A DNA stretch of 8,863 nt from Anaerolineae bacterium (GCA_003524705.1 DQGV01000179.1:1-8863); one strand, 5' to 3'. Positions 1-6,550 are shown, counted from the stretch's first letter. Translations and numbers: made by a program. Notes: a model not told the origin generated them from the letters alone.

Positions 1-1217
1 TCTTTTGGTAATTTGAATTTTAGCCAAATCGGAATCACTGAAAGCAGAATTACGATTGCTGTAATTGTAAAAGGAAAGGTTGGACCAAAGTTCTCCCATA
101 ATTGAGAACCAATCCATGGGGCAGGTAAAGAGACTACGCCTAAACTTGTGCTGAACAAACCAAAGGCAAGTCCGCGTTGTTCTTTTGGAACTGCTTTACT
201 AATCAATGATTGATAAGCGGGACCCGAAATACCTGCGCCAAGTCCAGCTACTGCCCAACCAACGTAATACCACCATTGATATAAAGCCCCTTGCGGAATA
301 TTTATCAAGATAAATAAAGCGCCGGAAAGCAGAACCATGCCTAATGCAATTGGGAAGCGTTCACCCATCTTATCTGAAAGCCAGCCACCAGGAATCGTGC
401 TGAGCATCATAAAAATTCCAAACATCGAAGTGACCCAGCCGATTTGTTGATAATTCAAGCCACCAACTTCTTGCATATAGACCGGGAATAAATTTCCAGA
501 AAATTGGAATGAAACATCGCGTAAGCCGTCGGTGATTAACATCCAAGTGATTAATCCGCCGGAGAAAATCAAGCCAGCCATTGCACCAAAATTGGATTTT
601 AAATTTTGAAATGTCAATTTTTCAGTATTGGATTTTGAAGTTTTTGCGGCTTCGCGTGCCATGCCTAAGCGAATCAGCATGGCAACAAAGTAAAACACGC
701 CAGCGATAAATAACATTAACTTGAAACCGTAAGCACCTGTTAACAAACCACCTAATGGCGGACCAACGACCATGACGATCATAAAGATGGCTTGAGAAAT
801 TCCATATACTTTTCCGCGATTTTGTTCACTAGAATGTTCGGCAATGAAAGCATCAAAACTTGGTCCGACCAATGAACGCGCAACTGCACCAACAGCTGTT
901 GCTAATAACAACCATTGCCATGTATCGGCTAACACCAATGGAAAGTATGCTAAAAAGCCAAATACACTTCCGATAGCAATTGCTTTTAATCGTCCAAGTG
1001 AATCAGAAACCCAGCCGCCTAAAATCTGTAATAACAAAGGCACAAATTGAGACAAGGTGAAAAATAAACCAATGTCTGTAATTTCTGCATTTAATTCTTT
1101 GAGATATAACGGCAGTAACCCATCGTACATACTTCCGCCGATATTGGCAAATACCATACCAGCCAGAAATAAAATCAGGATGCCGCTTAATAAAGGTTGT
1201 TTTTTTACTGTTTCCAT
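1..1217 (-). CDS. MFS drug/solute transporter, 3' end cut by window edge
   Basis: Translating the minus strand from the ATG at 1217 gives an open frame of 405 codons running off the left edge with no stop. The product is strongly hydrophobic, with many membrane helices. The loop between helices 2 and 3 carries MFS motif A (GGWVSDSLGRLK, about residues 67-78), and a second copy (GGWLSDKMGERF, about 273-284) sits at the matching place in the second half, so both six-helix bundles are present. A charged linker (about 185-205) separates them. Typical members have 400-430 residues, so only a short tail is missing. AGGAT lies just upstream of the ATG, which is 2 nt after the stop of the preceding gene, so it belongs to the minus-strand operon. 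The motif-A pattern resembles DHA1-type proton antiporters; the substrate cannot be read from the sequence. Export of a toxic compound in an envelope-stress context is a guess. Confidence 0.93.
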   Translation of the reverse strand, partial: METVKKQPLLSGILILFLAGMVFANIGGSMYDGLLPLYLKELNAEITDIGLFFTLSQFVPLLLQILGGWVSDSLGRLKAIAIGSVFGFLAYFPLVLADTWQWLLLATAVGAVARSLVGPSFDAFIAEHSSEQNRGKVYGISQAIFMIVMVVGPPLGGLLTGAYGFKLMLFIAGVFYFVAMLIRLGMAREAAKTSKSNTEKLTFQNLKSNFGAMAGLIFSGGLITWMLITDGLRDVSFQFSGNLFPVYMQEVGGLNYQQIGWVTSMFGIFMMLSTIPGGWLSDKMGERFPIALGMVLLSGALFILINIPQGALYQWWYYVGWAVAGLGAGISGPAYQSLISKAVPKEQRGLAFGLFSTSLGVVSLPAPWIGSQLWENFGPTFPFTITAIVILLSVIPIWLKFKLPK

Positions 1218-1219
1218 TC

Positions 1220-1855
1220 TTATCCTATAAATACTTGCACTTTTTCACCATCTTCCCTATCATCTACATGCACAATGATGGGGTCAGTGAAACCTTGGTT
1301 TGCCATAGCAATGGCTTGCACAACATCATCTACATTTGTGTTTTTCAAACCATCAATGCGGCTTCCAAAATTTTTGATGAACCAGCCCGCAAACTTAATC
1401 GGCAAAGGAAATGCGATTGAAATTTTTCGCGGACCATCTTTATCTTTTTTTGAATTTGTTCGGTCTACGTTTACATAGATCCAACGAGAATTTTTACTGC
1501 CCACGCCCAGCACAATTAACAAAATTCCAAAAAATAGTGGCAGGCTAAAACAGTAAAACCAAAATTTCAAGCCAGCATTTTGTTGAATGGAAAATAAAAT
1601 CCATGAAAACAAAACTGTAGATAAGATTCCAATGCCCAAAATCGAGTTGGAGAAGAAACCTGCTCGCTTGCGAACTTGCTCTAACTCTGGAGCATCGCTT
1701 CTTTCTCCCGTATCAATGGGTACTGACATTATGACTTGAGGCTCATCCTCAGCATTGTCTTCATCTAAGGCACGCATCAAGGTGGCGGCTTCTTCGGCAC
1801 TGATTTTTCCATCAGCGACCATTTGTAAAATTTTTCGGCGTTCTTCAGAAGACAT
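1220..1855 (-). CDS. SHOCT-like N-terminal hairpin protein with two membrane helices
   Basis: 211 residues from ATG 1855. An in-frame TTG at 1861 would add two residues, but the ATG overlaps the previous stop as TAATG and has AAGGAGAT at good distance, so ATG is preferred. Residues 1-31 form the short helical hairpin known from the N-termini of YvlB/LiaX-type proteins (EERRKILQMVADGKISAEEA). An acidic linker follows, then two predicted membrane helices (about 69-91 and 96-119). The C-terminal domain of about 90 residues (IYVNVDR, then ISIAFPLPIKFAGWFIK, ending IIVHVDDREDGEKVQVFIG) is one I do not recognise. With two helices, both ends should lie on the same side, probably the cytoplasm. It sits between a microprotein that nearly duplicates its N-terminus and an MFS transporter. 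A role as membrane anchor or sensor of the module is inference; no enzymatic motif is visible. Confidence 0.85.
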   Translation of the reverse strand: MSSEERRKILQMVADGKISAEEAATLMRALDEDNAEDEPQVIMSVPIDTGERSDAPELEQVRKRAGFFSNSILGIGILSTVLFSWILFSIQQNAGLKFWFYCFSLPLFFGILLIVLGVGSKNSRWIYVNVDRTNSKKDKDGPRKISIAFPLPIKFAGWFIKNFGSRIDGLKNTNVDDVVQAIAMANQGFTDPIIVHVDDREDGEKVQVFIG

Positions 1856-1997
1856 TACCAATCTCCTTCATCGGATGAATCCCAATCTTGTGAATCATCT
1901 TCATCCAAAGCACGGATTAAAATCACAGCTTCATCGGCGGTGATTTTTCCATCAGCAACCATTTGTAAAATTTTTTGGCTTTCTTCAGCAGACATTA
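1758..1997. repeat. Tandem duplication, 100-bp copies at 140-bp offset
   Basis: Positions 1758-1857 and 1898-1997 align without gaps with about 16 mismatches by hand count, and only about 6 in the 62 bp nearest the start codons. Each copy ends in the same TAATG stop/start junction. The period of 140 bp is not a multiple of three, so the second copy is in a different frame from the first and had to remain a separate cistron rather than become a two-domain fusion. A more diverged third relative lies in the 3' end of the DUF4097 gene (about 2025-2100). Confidence 0.8.
1855..1995 (-). CDS. 46-residue SHOCT-like hairpin microprotein
   Basis: A short gene from ATG 1995 to TAA 1855-1857. It encodes MSAEESQKILQMVADGKITA, then DEAVILIRALDE and a very acidic Trp-containing tail ending SDEGDW. 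The start is well supported: AAGGAGG lies 6 nt upstream and the ATG overlaps the stop of the DUF4097 gene (TAATG). Its own stop overlaps the next ATG in the same way. The first 30 residues are almost identical to the N-terminus of the following protein, and the DNA is about 84% identical over 100 bp, so it arose by tandem duplication. The fold predicted from the family is a two-helix hairpin, followed here by an acidic disordered tail. It has no membrane segment. It could be a free-standing partner or competitor of the hairpins in its neighbours; that is inference. The alternative is a decaying duplicate, but the intact SD, start and stop argue for translation. Confidence 0.8.
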   Translation of the reverse strand: MSAEESQKILQMVADGKITADEAVILIRALDEDDSQDWDSSDEGDW

Positions 1998-3104
1998 CGA
2001 GCCTCCTTCTAACGATGCCAATAACTTTTCTGCTTCTTCAGCAGTGATTTTCTTCTCTTGCAGCATTTTCAAAATTACCAAACGTTCTTCATCAGATACT
2101 GGTGATTTGTTAGGCATAGGCACACCTTTTGCCGGTGAACCTGTGATATCCCATTTCCATCTGCCAATTTCCAACGCACCTTTGAAGCGTCTGCCACGTC
2201 TTTCTGCATCTCGTGTTTTATTTTCAATGCGACGTGTGGCCTCATCAATTTTTCGTTGAGCGCGTTCGGTGGCTTGTTCTACACGGCGAGAAATTCTTTC
2301 ACCAAAACCAGACCAATCCATGCCAATGCCTGCAAAGTTGCCAAAGTCTTCGGCAGAATCACCTGCATCTGAACGGTTTGAAATGCGAATGTCGCCACCT
2401 GCACTTAAGGACATGGTTGCGGAACCATCCCCTAATGTAATGACTCTACTCGTGGCGTCTTTATCTTGTTCTACGCCTTCCCAATCCACATCAATTTTGT
2501 CGGCACTTAATGTGAGTGTGGCGTTTGCTTTGGGCGGCATAACCAATAAAATATCGTCACCAGCATTGATGGCATAGGCATTGCCCGCTTGCGGATTAAG
2601 ATACAAAACAATATCTTCGGCTACATTGACGTTTACATTTCCTTTCACATCACGCAGGGCTACATCATCTACAACAGAATCGAGGGCAACATTACCTGCC
2701 ACATCACGAATGGAAGCATCACCATGAATTTGTTTTGCAGATACATTGCCTTTGGCACCCCGCAGACTTAAATCTCCGTGCACATTTTCAATAGCAATGT
2801 TATTTACATCACGAATCGAAAGGTCACCAGAGATTTCGCCTAATTGAATGCCACCGACAACACCGCGAACAGAAGAATCACCATTGATTTTTTGAATGGA
2901 GATACTTGCGCCTTTCGGAAGCCTGAGGGATAAGTCATCGTTGCAGGATAGCTGAATCAAGTCACCATCTTGTGTGAGGCGGAGTTCTTCATCATCTGCT
3001 TTGATTAAAATATCATCACCCTCCCAACCCACCAGACTCAAATCACCATCAATTAATTCAATTTCAATTTTAGGTGTGCGTCCTGCTGAAATGGTCTTAG
3101 ACAT
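1995..3104 (-). CDS. DUF4097-type beta-repeat protein with C-terminal SHOCT-like hairpin
   Basis: 369 residues from ATG 3104, with GAGGAGGAAT just upstream inside the end of the previous gene. Residues about 10-245 are built of short beta strands. A GD-x-S-x-R-x-V unit recurs at about 75, 93, 110, 128 and 146, a spacing of 17-18 residues, as expected for one turn of a beta-helix of the DUF4097 (adhesin-like) type. After a Gly/Asp linker comes a highly charged helical stretch (about 265-308, rich in Arg and Glu), then a short SPAKGVPMPNKSPV linker. The hairpin DEERLVILKMLQEKKITAEE closes the protein (about 338-365). In Firmicutes YvlB and LiaX the hairpin is at the N-terminus, so the order here is reversed. 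There is no signal peptide, membrane helix or sorting motif, so the protein looks cytoplasmic or exported by an unseen route. A role in envelope stress is suggested only by family analogy. Confidence 0.88.
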   Translation of the reverse strand: MSKTISAGRTPKIEIELIDGDLSLVGWEGDDILIKADDEELRLTQDGDLIQLSCNDDLSLRLPKGASISIQKINGDSSVRGVVGGIQLGEISGDLSIRDVNNIAIENVHGDLSLRGAKGNVSAKQIHGDASIRDVAGNVALDSVVDDVALRDVKGNVNVNVAEDIVLYLNPQAGNAYAINAGDDILLVMPPKANATLTLSADKIDVDWEGVEQDKDATSRVITLGDGSATMSLSAGGDIRISNRSDAGDSAEDFGNFAGIGMDWSGFGERISRRVEQATERAQRKIDEATRRIENKTRDAERRGRRFKGALEIGRWKWDITGSPAKGVPMPNKSPVSDEERLVILKMLQEKKITAEEAEKLLASLEGGS

Positions 3105-3107
3105 GAT

Positions 3108-3491
3108 TTATTCCTCCTCGCCGCGTAAAATACGCATAGCTTGCTCGGCATTAATTTTGCCGGCTTCTAAATCTGCAATCACTGTGGTTCGTGTTTCTTC
3201 ACCGACATCGGGTGAATCATCTTTGCCGGGTTCGTAGCCCAAAGCGCGAATGACCTCATGCAAACGGTTGCGAATGGTTGGGTAAGATAACTCTAACTCT
3301 TGTTCCATGCGATTCAGTTTGCCTTCTAAACGTACAAATGTAAAAATAAAATGTAATTGTTCCGGTGTTAAGTTTGAGAAATGCCCCATAGCAAAATGAC
3401 CTTCTAAAGCAGTGTCGCACGAATTACAATGTAGGCGCACAATCTCAAGTTCAGATTGGCAAATTGGGCAAATGGTTGGAGCGGGTCTCAT
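3108..3491 (-). CDS. DUF2089 family zinc-ribbon/HTH protein
   Basis: 127 residues from ATG 3491, with CGGAGAAAG upstream; first gene of the minus-strand operon. A zinc ribbon is formed by Cys8-x2-Cys11 and Cys22-x2-Cys25. Residues about 41-86 read as a helix-turn-helix (LTPEQLHFIFTFVRLEG, then SYPTIRNRLHEVIRALGY), the conserved core of DUF2089 proteins, with a sigma region 4-like look. The C-terminus (VIADLEAGKINAEQAMRIL) matches the hairpin motif found in the next three proteins. The combination suggests a DNA-binding regulator, possibly of its own operon, whose C-terminal hairpin may contact the hairpin proteins encoded downstream. DNA binding is inferred from the HTH pattern. The gene ends 3 nt before the DUF4097 start, and its last Gly-Glu-Glu-Glu codons contain the ribosome site of that gene, so translation is likely coupled. 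Confidence 0.88.
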   Translation of the reverse strand: MRPAPTICPICQSELEIVRLHCNSCDTALEGHFAMGHFSNLTPEQLHFIFTFVRLEGKLNRMEQELELSYPTIRNRLHEVIRALGYEPGKDDSPDVGEETRTTVIADLEAGKINAEQAMRILRGEEE

Positions 3492-3591
3492 CAGGGCTTT
3501 CTCCGATTTTTATTTGAAAAAATTTGTCTGTCGGTTCAAAAATCTTAAGTTTGGCTTCAGAAAGTTAATTTTTATTCAGGATTATGTCAAA

Positions 3592-3619
3592 ATTATAAAC
3601 ATTTTTTTCGATTTGTCAA
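3592..3619 (-). promoter_or_regulatory. Consensus sigma-70-type promoter of the DUF2089-MFS operon
   Basis: Reading the minus strand, TTGACA (3614-3619) is followed after 16 nt by TATAAT (3592-3597), both hexamers perfect. Transcription should start near 3585, leaving a leader of about 95 nt before the ATG at 3491. A second TTGACATAATC lies 29 bp downstream (TTGACA at 3585-3590), echoing CTTGACAAATC at the -35. It has only a poor -10 and may be a repeat or operator half-site rather than a promoter. Confidence 0.75.
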
Positions 3620-3689
3620 GTTAAATATAAAGAATTTCAAGGTCAATTTCAATATTCTTGATGTTTTTGAGAGAAAATACCCTATTTTC

Positions 3690-3695
3690 GGAGGT
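3690..3695 (+). promoter_or_regulatory. Ribosome site that fixes the corA TTG start
   Basis: GGAGGT at 3690-3695 is a full Shine-Dalgarno core placed 5 nt before the TTG at 3701. The reading frame from that TTG begins exactly where CorA proteins usually begin. Confidence 0.8.
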
Positions 3696-3700
3696 TCACT

Positions 3701-4687
3701 TTGATTCGCTCCCTTTATTACACCACTGGAAAACCTGTCCGTACTGATATTCCACCTGCTGAATTCCCGCGCCTCTTACGTGACCGTAGAGGGTTGCTGT
3801 GGGTCGACTTTATGTCTGAACCTGAACAGATTGCCGAACCCATCCTACGCAGTTTCAATTTCCACCCCCTCGCCATAGACGATGCCTTACAAGAGACCCA
3901 CACGCCCAAAATTGACGATTGGGGCGATTACATTTACATCGTCCTGAACGTGATGAATTACAAACGAGAGCATGGGGTGTTTGAATCTGAAATTGACGAA
4001 CTTGATATTTTCCTCGGCAAAAATTTCGTTGTCACCTTCCACGACCAATTAATTTCAGCCGTAGAAGATGCTTGGTCTGCTTGCCAAAGAGATGTCCGTC
4101 ATTTACACGATGGACCCGACCATTTGCTGTATCGAATCACAGATTCACTCGTCAATAGTTATATGCCGCTGGTTGAGCAAATTGATAATCAACTTGACCA
4201 AATTGAAGACCATATATTTGATAATCCCTCTCGTAATACATTGGAACAAATCTTTGCATTGAAACGTACCTTGCAATCTATGCGAAGAATTATTCTTCCC
4301 CAACGTGAAGTATTAAATAAACTCGCCAGAGATGATTATCGCGTGATTGACCCAAAAGACAGAGTCTTCTTCCGTGATATTTATGACCATCTAGTACGCT
4401 TGCACGACATCAACGAAAGTTTACGAGACCTAGTCAGCGGCGCAATGGATACTTATTTATCCGTCATCAACAACCGCATGAATGAAGTGATGAAAACGCT
4501 GGCTATCATCACCACTTTGTTTATGCCAATTACGTTCGTGACAGGTTTCTTTGGAATGAACTTCTTTGAACCCGTTGCGAATTTAGTCGGCTGGACGACA
4601 CGCGAAGTGTTCCAAGTCACTGTCGGCATTATGCTCGGCTTGCCTATTGTCATGTATTTGTGGATGAGAAGACAGACTTGGTTGTAG
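3701..4687 (+). CDS. corA: CorA-type magnesium/cobalt channel
   Basis: 328 residues from a TTG start, close to the usual 315-350 of the family. The N-terminal cytoplasmic domain (about 1-200) has the mixed alpha/beta CorA fold with FHPLAIDDAL near residues 53-62. A long helix (about 200-260) leads into two membrane segments at the C-terminus (about 263-283 and 306-322). The loop after the first segment carries the signature Gly-Met-Asn (about 285-287, in TGFFGMNFFEP). The protein ends in basic residues at the cytoplasmic face, as usual. CorA channels form pentamers in the inner membrane and let Mg2+ (also Co2+ and Ni2+) in; the GMN motif is the selectivity filter. The exact ion is not decided by sequence; ZntB-type zinc transporters share the fold. 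It is divergent from the DUF2089 operon and followed after 31 nt by a hydrolase gene with no terminator between. Confidence 0.95.
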   Translation: MIRSLYYTTGKPVRTDIPPAEFPRLLRDRRGLLWVDFMSEPEQIAEPILRSFNFHPLAIDDALQETHTPKIDDWGDYIYIVLNVMNYKREHGVFESEIDELDIFLGKNFVVTFHDQLISAVEDAWSACQRDVRHLHDGPDHLLYRITDSLVNSYMPLVEQIDNQLDQIEDHIFDNPSRNTLEQIFALKRTLQSMRRIILPQREVLNKLARDDYRVIDPKDRVFFRDIYDHLVRLHDINESLRDLVSGAMDTYLSVINNRMNEVMKTLAIITTLFMPITFVTGFFGMNFFEPVANLVGWTTREVFQVTVGIMLGLPIVMYLWMRRQTWL

Positions 4688-4701
4688 GATAAAGGTTAAG
4701 T

Positions 4702-4719
4702 ATGAAAGAGATAAATTGA
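4702..4719 (+). CDS. Possible five-codon mini-cistron coupled to the hydrolase start
   Basis: ATG AAA GAG ATA AAT TGA lies between corA and the hydrolase. AAAGG (4691-4695) is 6 nt before its ATG, and its TGA overlaps the ATG at 4719 (TGATG). The hydrolase itself has only a weak GAGA site, which falls inside this mini-frame, so reinitiation after the short peptide could feed the hydrolase. The pattern may be chance, because such a short frame has no independent support. Confidence 0.25.
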   Translation: MKEIN

Positions 4720-5939
4720 TGAGTAAAGAATTAATCACAACTACTATCAGTAGTCTTGTAGATCATGGCAGTCTTGCTGGCGCAACGGTATTAGTTTGGC
4801 AAAATAATGAAGTCATACATGCTACGGGCGTAGGTTGGAGAAATATAGAAGCTAAGCTACCAATGGAGAGGGATACATTGTTTCGTATTGCATCAATGAC
4901 AAAACCTATTACATCTACACTGGCACTTATGTTATTGGATGAAGGTCGGTTTGCGCTAAATGACCCAATTACACATTGGGCACCTGAGTTTTTGCAAATG
5001 CGCGTTCTGCGCTCGTCTACAGGCTCATTGAATCAAACTAATCCAGTGGAACGGCTAATCACCTTTGAAGACCTGCTAACCCACCGTTCTGGACTAACCT
5101 ATGCAGATTGGCATTCTGGTCCCATAGTACAGGCATATAAAGAAGCACTAGGCGGTGATATAGACAGTGAAGTACACCCCGATGATTGGATTGCCAGACT
5201 TGCCGCGCTACCTTTGATAGATCAACCGGGAGCGGCATTCCACTATGGTCACTCAACGGATCTCTTAGGCTTAATCATTGCACGCATGGAAAATGAACCA
5301 CTGGGCGATATACTCAAACGCCGAATCTTCAACCCGCTTGGAATGAATGACACTGGCTTTACTGTACCCTTTGACAAACAACACCGACGAGCCCAGTCGT
5401 ACGGGTTTGATGATGCTGGTCAACTATGTAAGCGTCTTATAGGTCCAGGGGGCTCGTTCTTACCCGAACGACCCGAAGAGATGGCTTATGTGTCTGGTGG
5501 ACAAGGACTTTGGTCTACAGTAGATGATTATCTTACCTTCGCACGCATGTTCTTAAATGAGGGAACTGTAAATGATGTCCGCTTATTAAAACCTGAGACT
5601 TTGAAACGAATGGTTACAAATTGTCTGAGCGAGAATCAACTGGTAAATGCTAGGTCAATACTTAATGATGGTCATGGATTTGGATTAGGTGTTGCAATAG
5701 TACTTGATCCTCAAAAAGCAAGTCCTCAACCTTGTGGCGGTGGAATGGGTGCTGTTGGTTGGCCTGGTGCTTTCGGAGGTTGGTGGCGAGCCGACCCTAG
5801 CAACAATTCTATATTAATCTTCTTAACACACAACATGCTTGAATTGGAACAAATTTTTGATGGTATTGGTATTGGTGCATTTGATGCCATCACACAATTT
5901 CAAACACAATCTATGGCTTTACTGCAACAGAACAGGTAA
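4719..5939 (+). CDS. Class C beta-lactamase-like serine hydrolase
   Basis: 406 residues from ATG 4719; an in-frame TTG at 4716 adds one residue and is less likely. The serine beta-lactamase/penicillin-binding fold is shown by Ser59-Met-Thr-Lys62, the nucleophile and general base. It is followed by the Tyr176-Gly-His178 element (AAFHYGHSTDLLG) and a C-terminal GWPGAFGGWW (about 347-356), in the place where beta-lactamases have KTG or HTG. This set is typical of family VIII esterases and related hydrolases rather than true beta-lactamases. No signal peptide is visible, so the protein is probably cytoplasmic. It likely cleaves a small ester, lactone or amide; the substrate is unknown. The length fits the family (380-420). 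It lies 31 nt after corA and 6 nt before the kinase-like gene, suggesting one transcript. Confidence 0.9.
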   Translation: MSKELITTTISSLVDHGSLAGATVLVWQNNEVIHATGVGWRNIEAKLPMERDTLFRIASMTKPITSTLALMLLDEGRFALNDPITHWAPEFLQMRVLRSSTGSLNQTNPVERLITFEDLLTHRSGLTYADWHSGPIVQAYKEALGGDIDSEVHPDDWIARLAALPLIDQPGAAFHYGHSTDLLGLIIARMENEPLGDILKRRIFNPLGMNDTGFTVPFDKQHRRAQSYGFDDAGQLCKRLIGPGGSFLPERPEEMAYVSGGQGLWSTVDDYLTFARMFLNEGTVNDVRLLKPETLKRMVTNCLSENQLVNARSILNDGHGFGLGVAIVLDPQKASPQPCGGGMGAVGWPGAFGGWWRADPSNNSILIFLTHNMLELEQIFDGIGIGAFDAITQFQTQSMALLQQNR

Positions 5940-5945
5940 CATAAA

Positions 5946-6464
5946 ATGAACAATATCATATTCATCACAGGAATGGCTGGTGTAGGAAAAAGCACAGTTG
6001 GACATCTAGTAGCTAAGCATTTTCCAAAAAGCCTTTTCATTCAAGTTGATGAACTGCGTGAAAAAATGGTGAAAGGATATGCAAGACCAGAAAATGGTGT
6101 TTTTACAGAAGAAGTAATCCAACAATTTCAAATGGCACGCTCCACAGCAATTTATATGGCACGTTTATATGCCAATCACGGCGTGGATGTTGTCATTGAT
6201 GACGTCTGTGTTCCGTTCAATTTTGTTGAGCAGTATGCAGCGCTTTTTGAAATGACGAGCGTTTATCGTGTTTTGCTATACCCAAAAGCAGACATCGTGG
6301 TTGAGAGAATAAAAAAACGAGGCGGTCCTTTGGAACATATTAATCATGTTCCTACCATATATAACTTCTTAGACTCAATGCCAAAAGATAGCTGGATTGT
6401 ATTGGATTCAAGTGATTGGACTATTGAACAAACAGTCAATGCAGTTCTATCCAATATATCCTAG
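5946..6464 (+). CDS. Small P-loop kinase-like ATP-binding protein
   Basis: 172 residues from ATG 5946. A Walker A loop sits at the N-terminus (GMAGVGKST, residues 9-17, Lys15). It is followed by FIQVDELREKMVKG (about 31-44), where an acidic residue would hold the substrate. VDVVIDDVCVP (about 80-90) has the look of a Walker B or substrate strand. RIKKRGG (about 121-127) fits the arginine-bearing lid, and a late VLDSS strand (about 152-156) closes the fold. Size and layout match shikimate/gluconate-kinase-like or chloramphenicol-phosphotransferase-like nucleoside-triphosphate enzymes, so it probably phosphorylates a small molecule; which one is not visible. The ribosome site is weak (AGGTAA, overlapping the stop of the hydrolase gene 6 nt upstream), so coupling to the hydrolase is likely. 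An antibiotic-modifying pair with the hydrolase is possible but unsupported. Confidence 0.85.
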   Translation: MNNIIFITGMAGVGKSTVGHLVAKHFPKSLFIQVDELREKMVKGYARPENGVFTEEVIQQFQMARSTAIYMARLYANHGVDVVIDDVCVPFNFVEQYAALFEMTSVYRVLLYPKADIVVERIKKRGGPLEHINHVPTIYNFLDSMPKDSWIVLDSSDWTIEQTVNAVLSNIS

Positions 6465-6520
6465 AGTTTCTTCCTAAAAATCCTGCAATTTTTCACCTGC
6501 CAAAACCTCCCCTCCAAGCC

Positions 6521-6550
6521 TTGACAACTGAACAGGTGTTCGAGTATTAT
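6521..6550 (+). promoter_or_regulatory. lexA promoter
   Basis: TTGACA (6521-6526) and TATTAT (6545-6550) are separated by 18 nt, and the SOS box lies in the spacer. Transcription should begin near 6557, giving a leader of about 54 nt. The promoter follows the kinase-like gene by 56 nt with no convincing terminator in between, so some read-through into lexA is possible. Confidence 0.8.
6530..6541 (+). promoter_or_regulatory. SOS box (LexA operator)
   Basis: GAAC-AGGT-GTTC is a perfect match to the GAAC-N4-GTTC operator bound by LexA in Bacillus and other Gram-positive-type systems, distinct from the enterobacterial CTGT-N8-ACAG. Its place between -35 and -10 means that bound LexA would block RNA polymerase, so lexA is very likely autoregulated. 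No other copy of this motif was found in the window. Confidence 0.85.

Larger units (their letters stand above)
3492..3700. other. Divergent intergenic region between DUF2089 operon and corA
   Basis: This AT-rich stretch of 209 bp separates the divergent genes. It holds the minus-strand consensus promoter and the corA ribosome site. A weak 6-bp inverted repeat (TTTGAA 3513-3518 and TTCAAA 3535-3540) falls in the DUF2089 leader. I could not find a convincing -35/-10 pair for the plus-strand corA gene; TTGATG at 3658 has no well-spaced -10. Confidence 0.5.

Noticed and set aside
844..1050. Plus-strand frames opposite the MFS, DUF4097, SHOCT-like and L12 genes
   Set aside because: They lie antisense to well-supported genes, lack ribosome sites and recognisable domains, and have the composition expected of shadows.
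6476..6493. AAAAAT...ATTTTT hairpin after the kinase-like gene as terminator
   Set aside because: The stem is six A-T pairs only, with no GC core, and would be too unstable to terminate.
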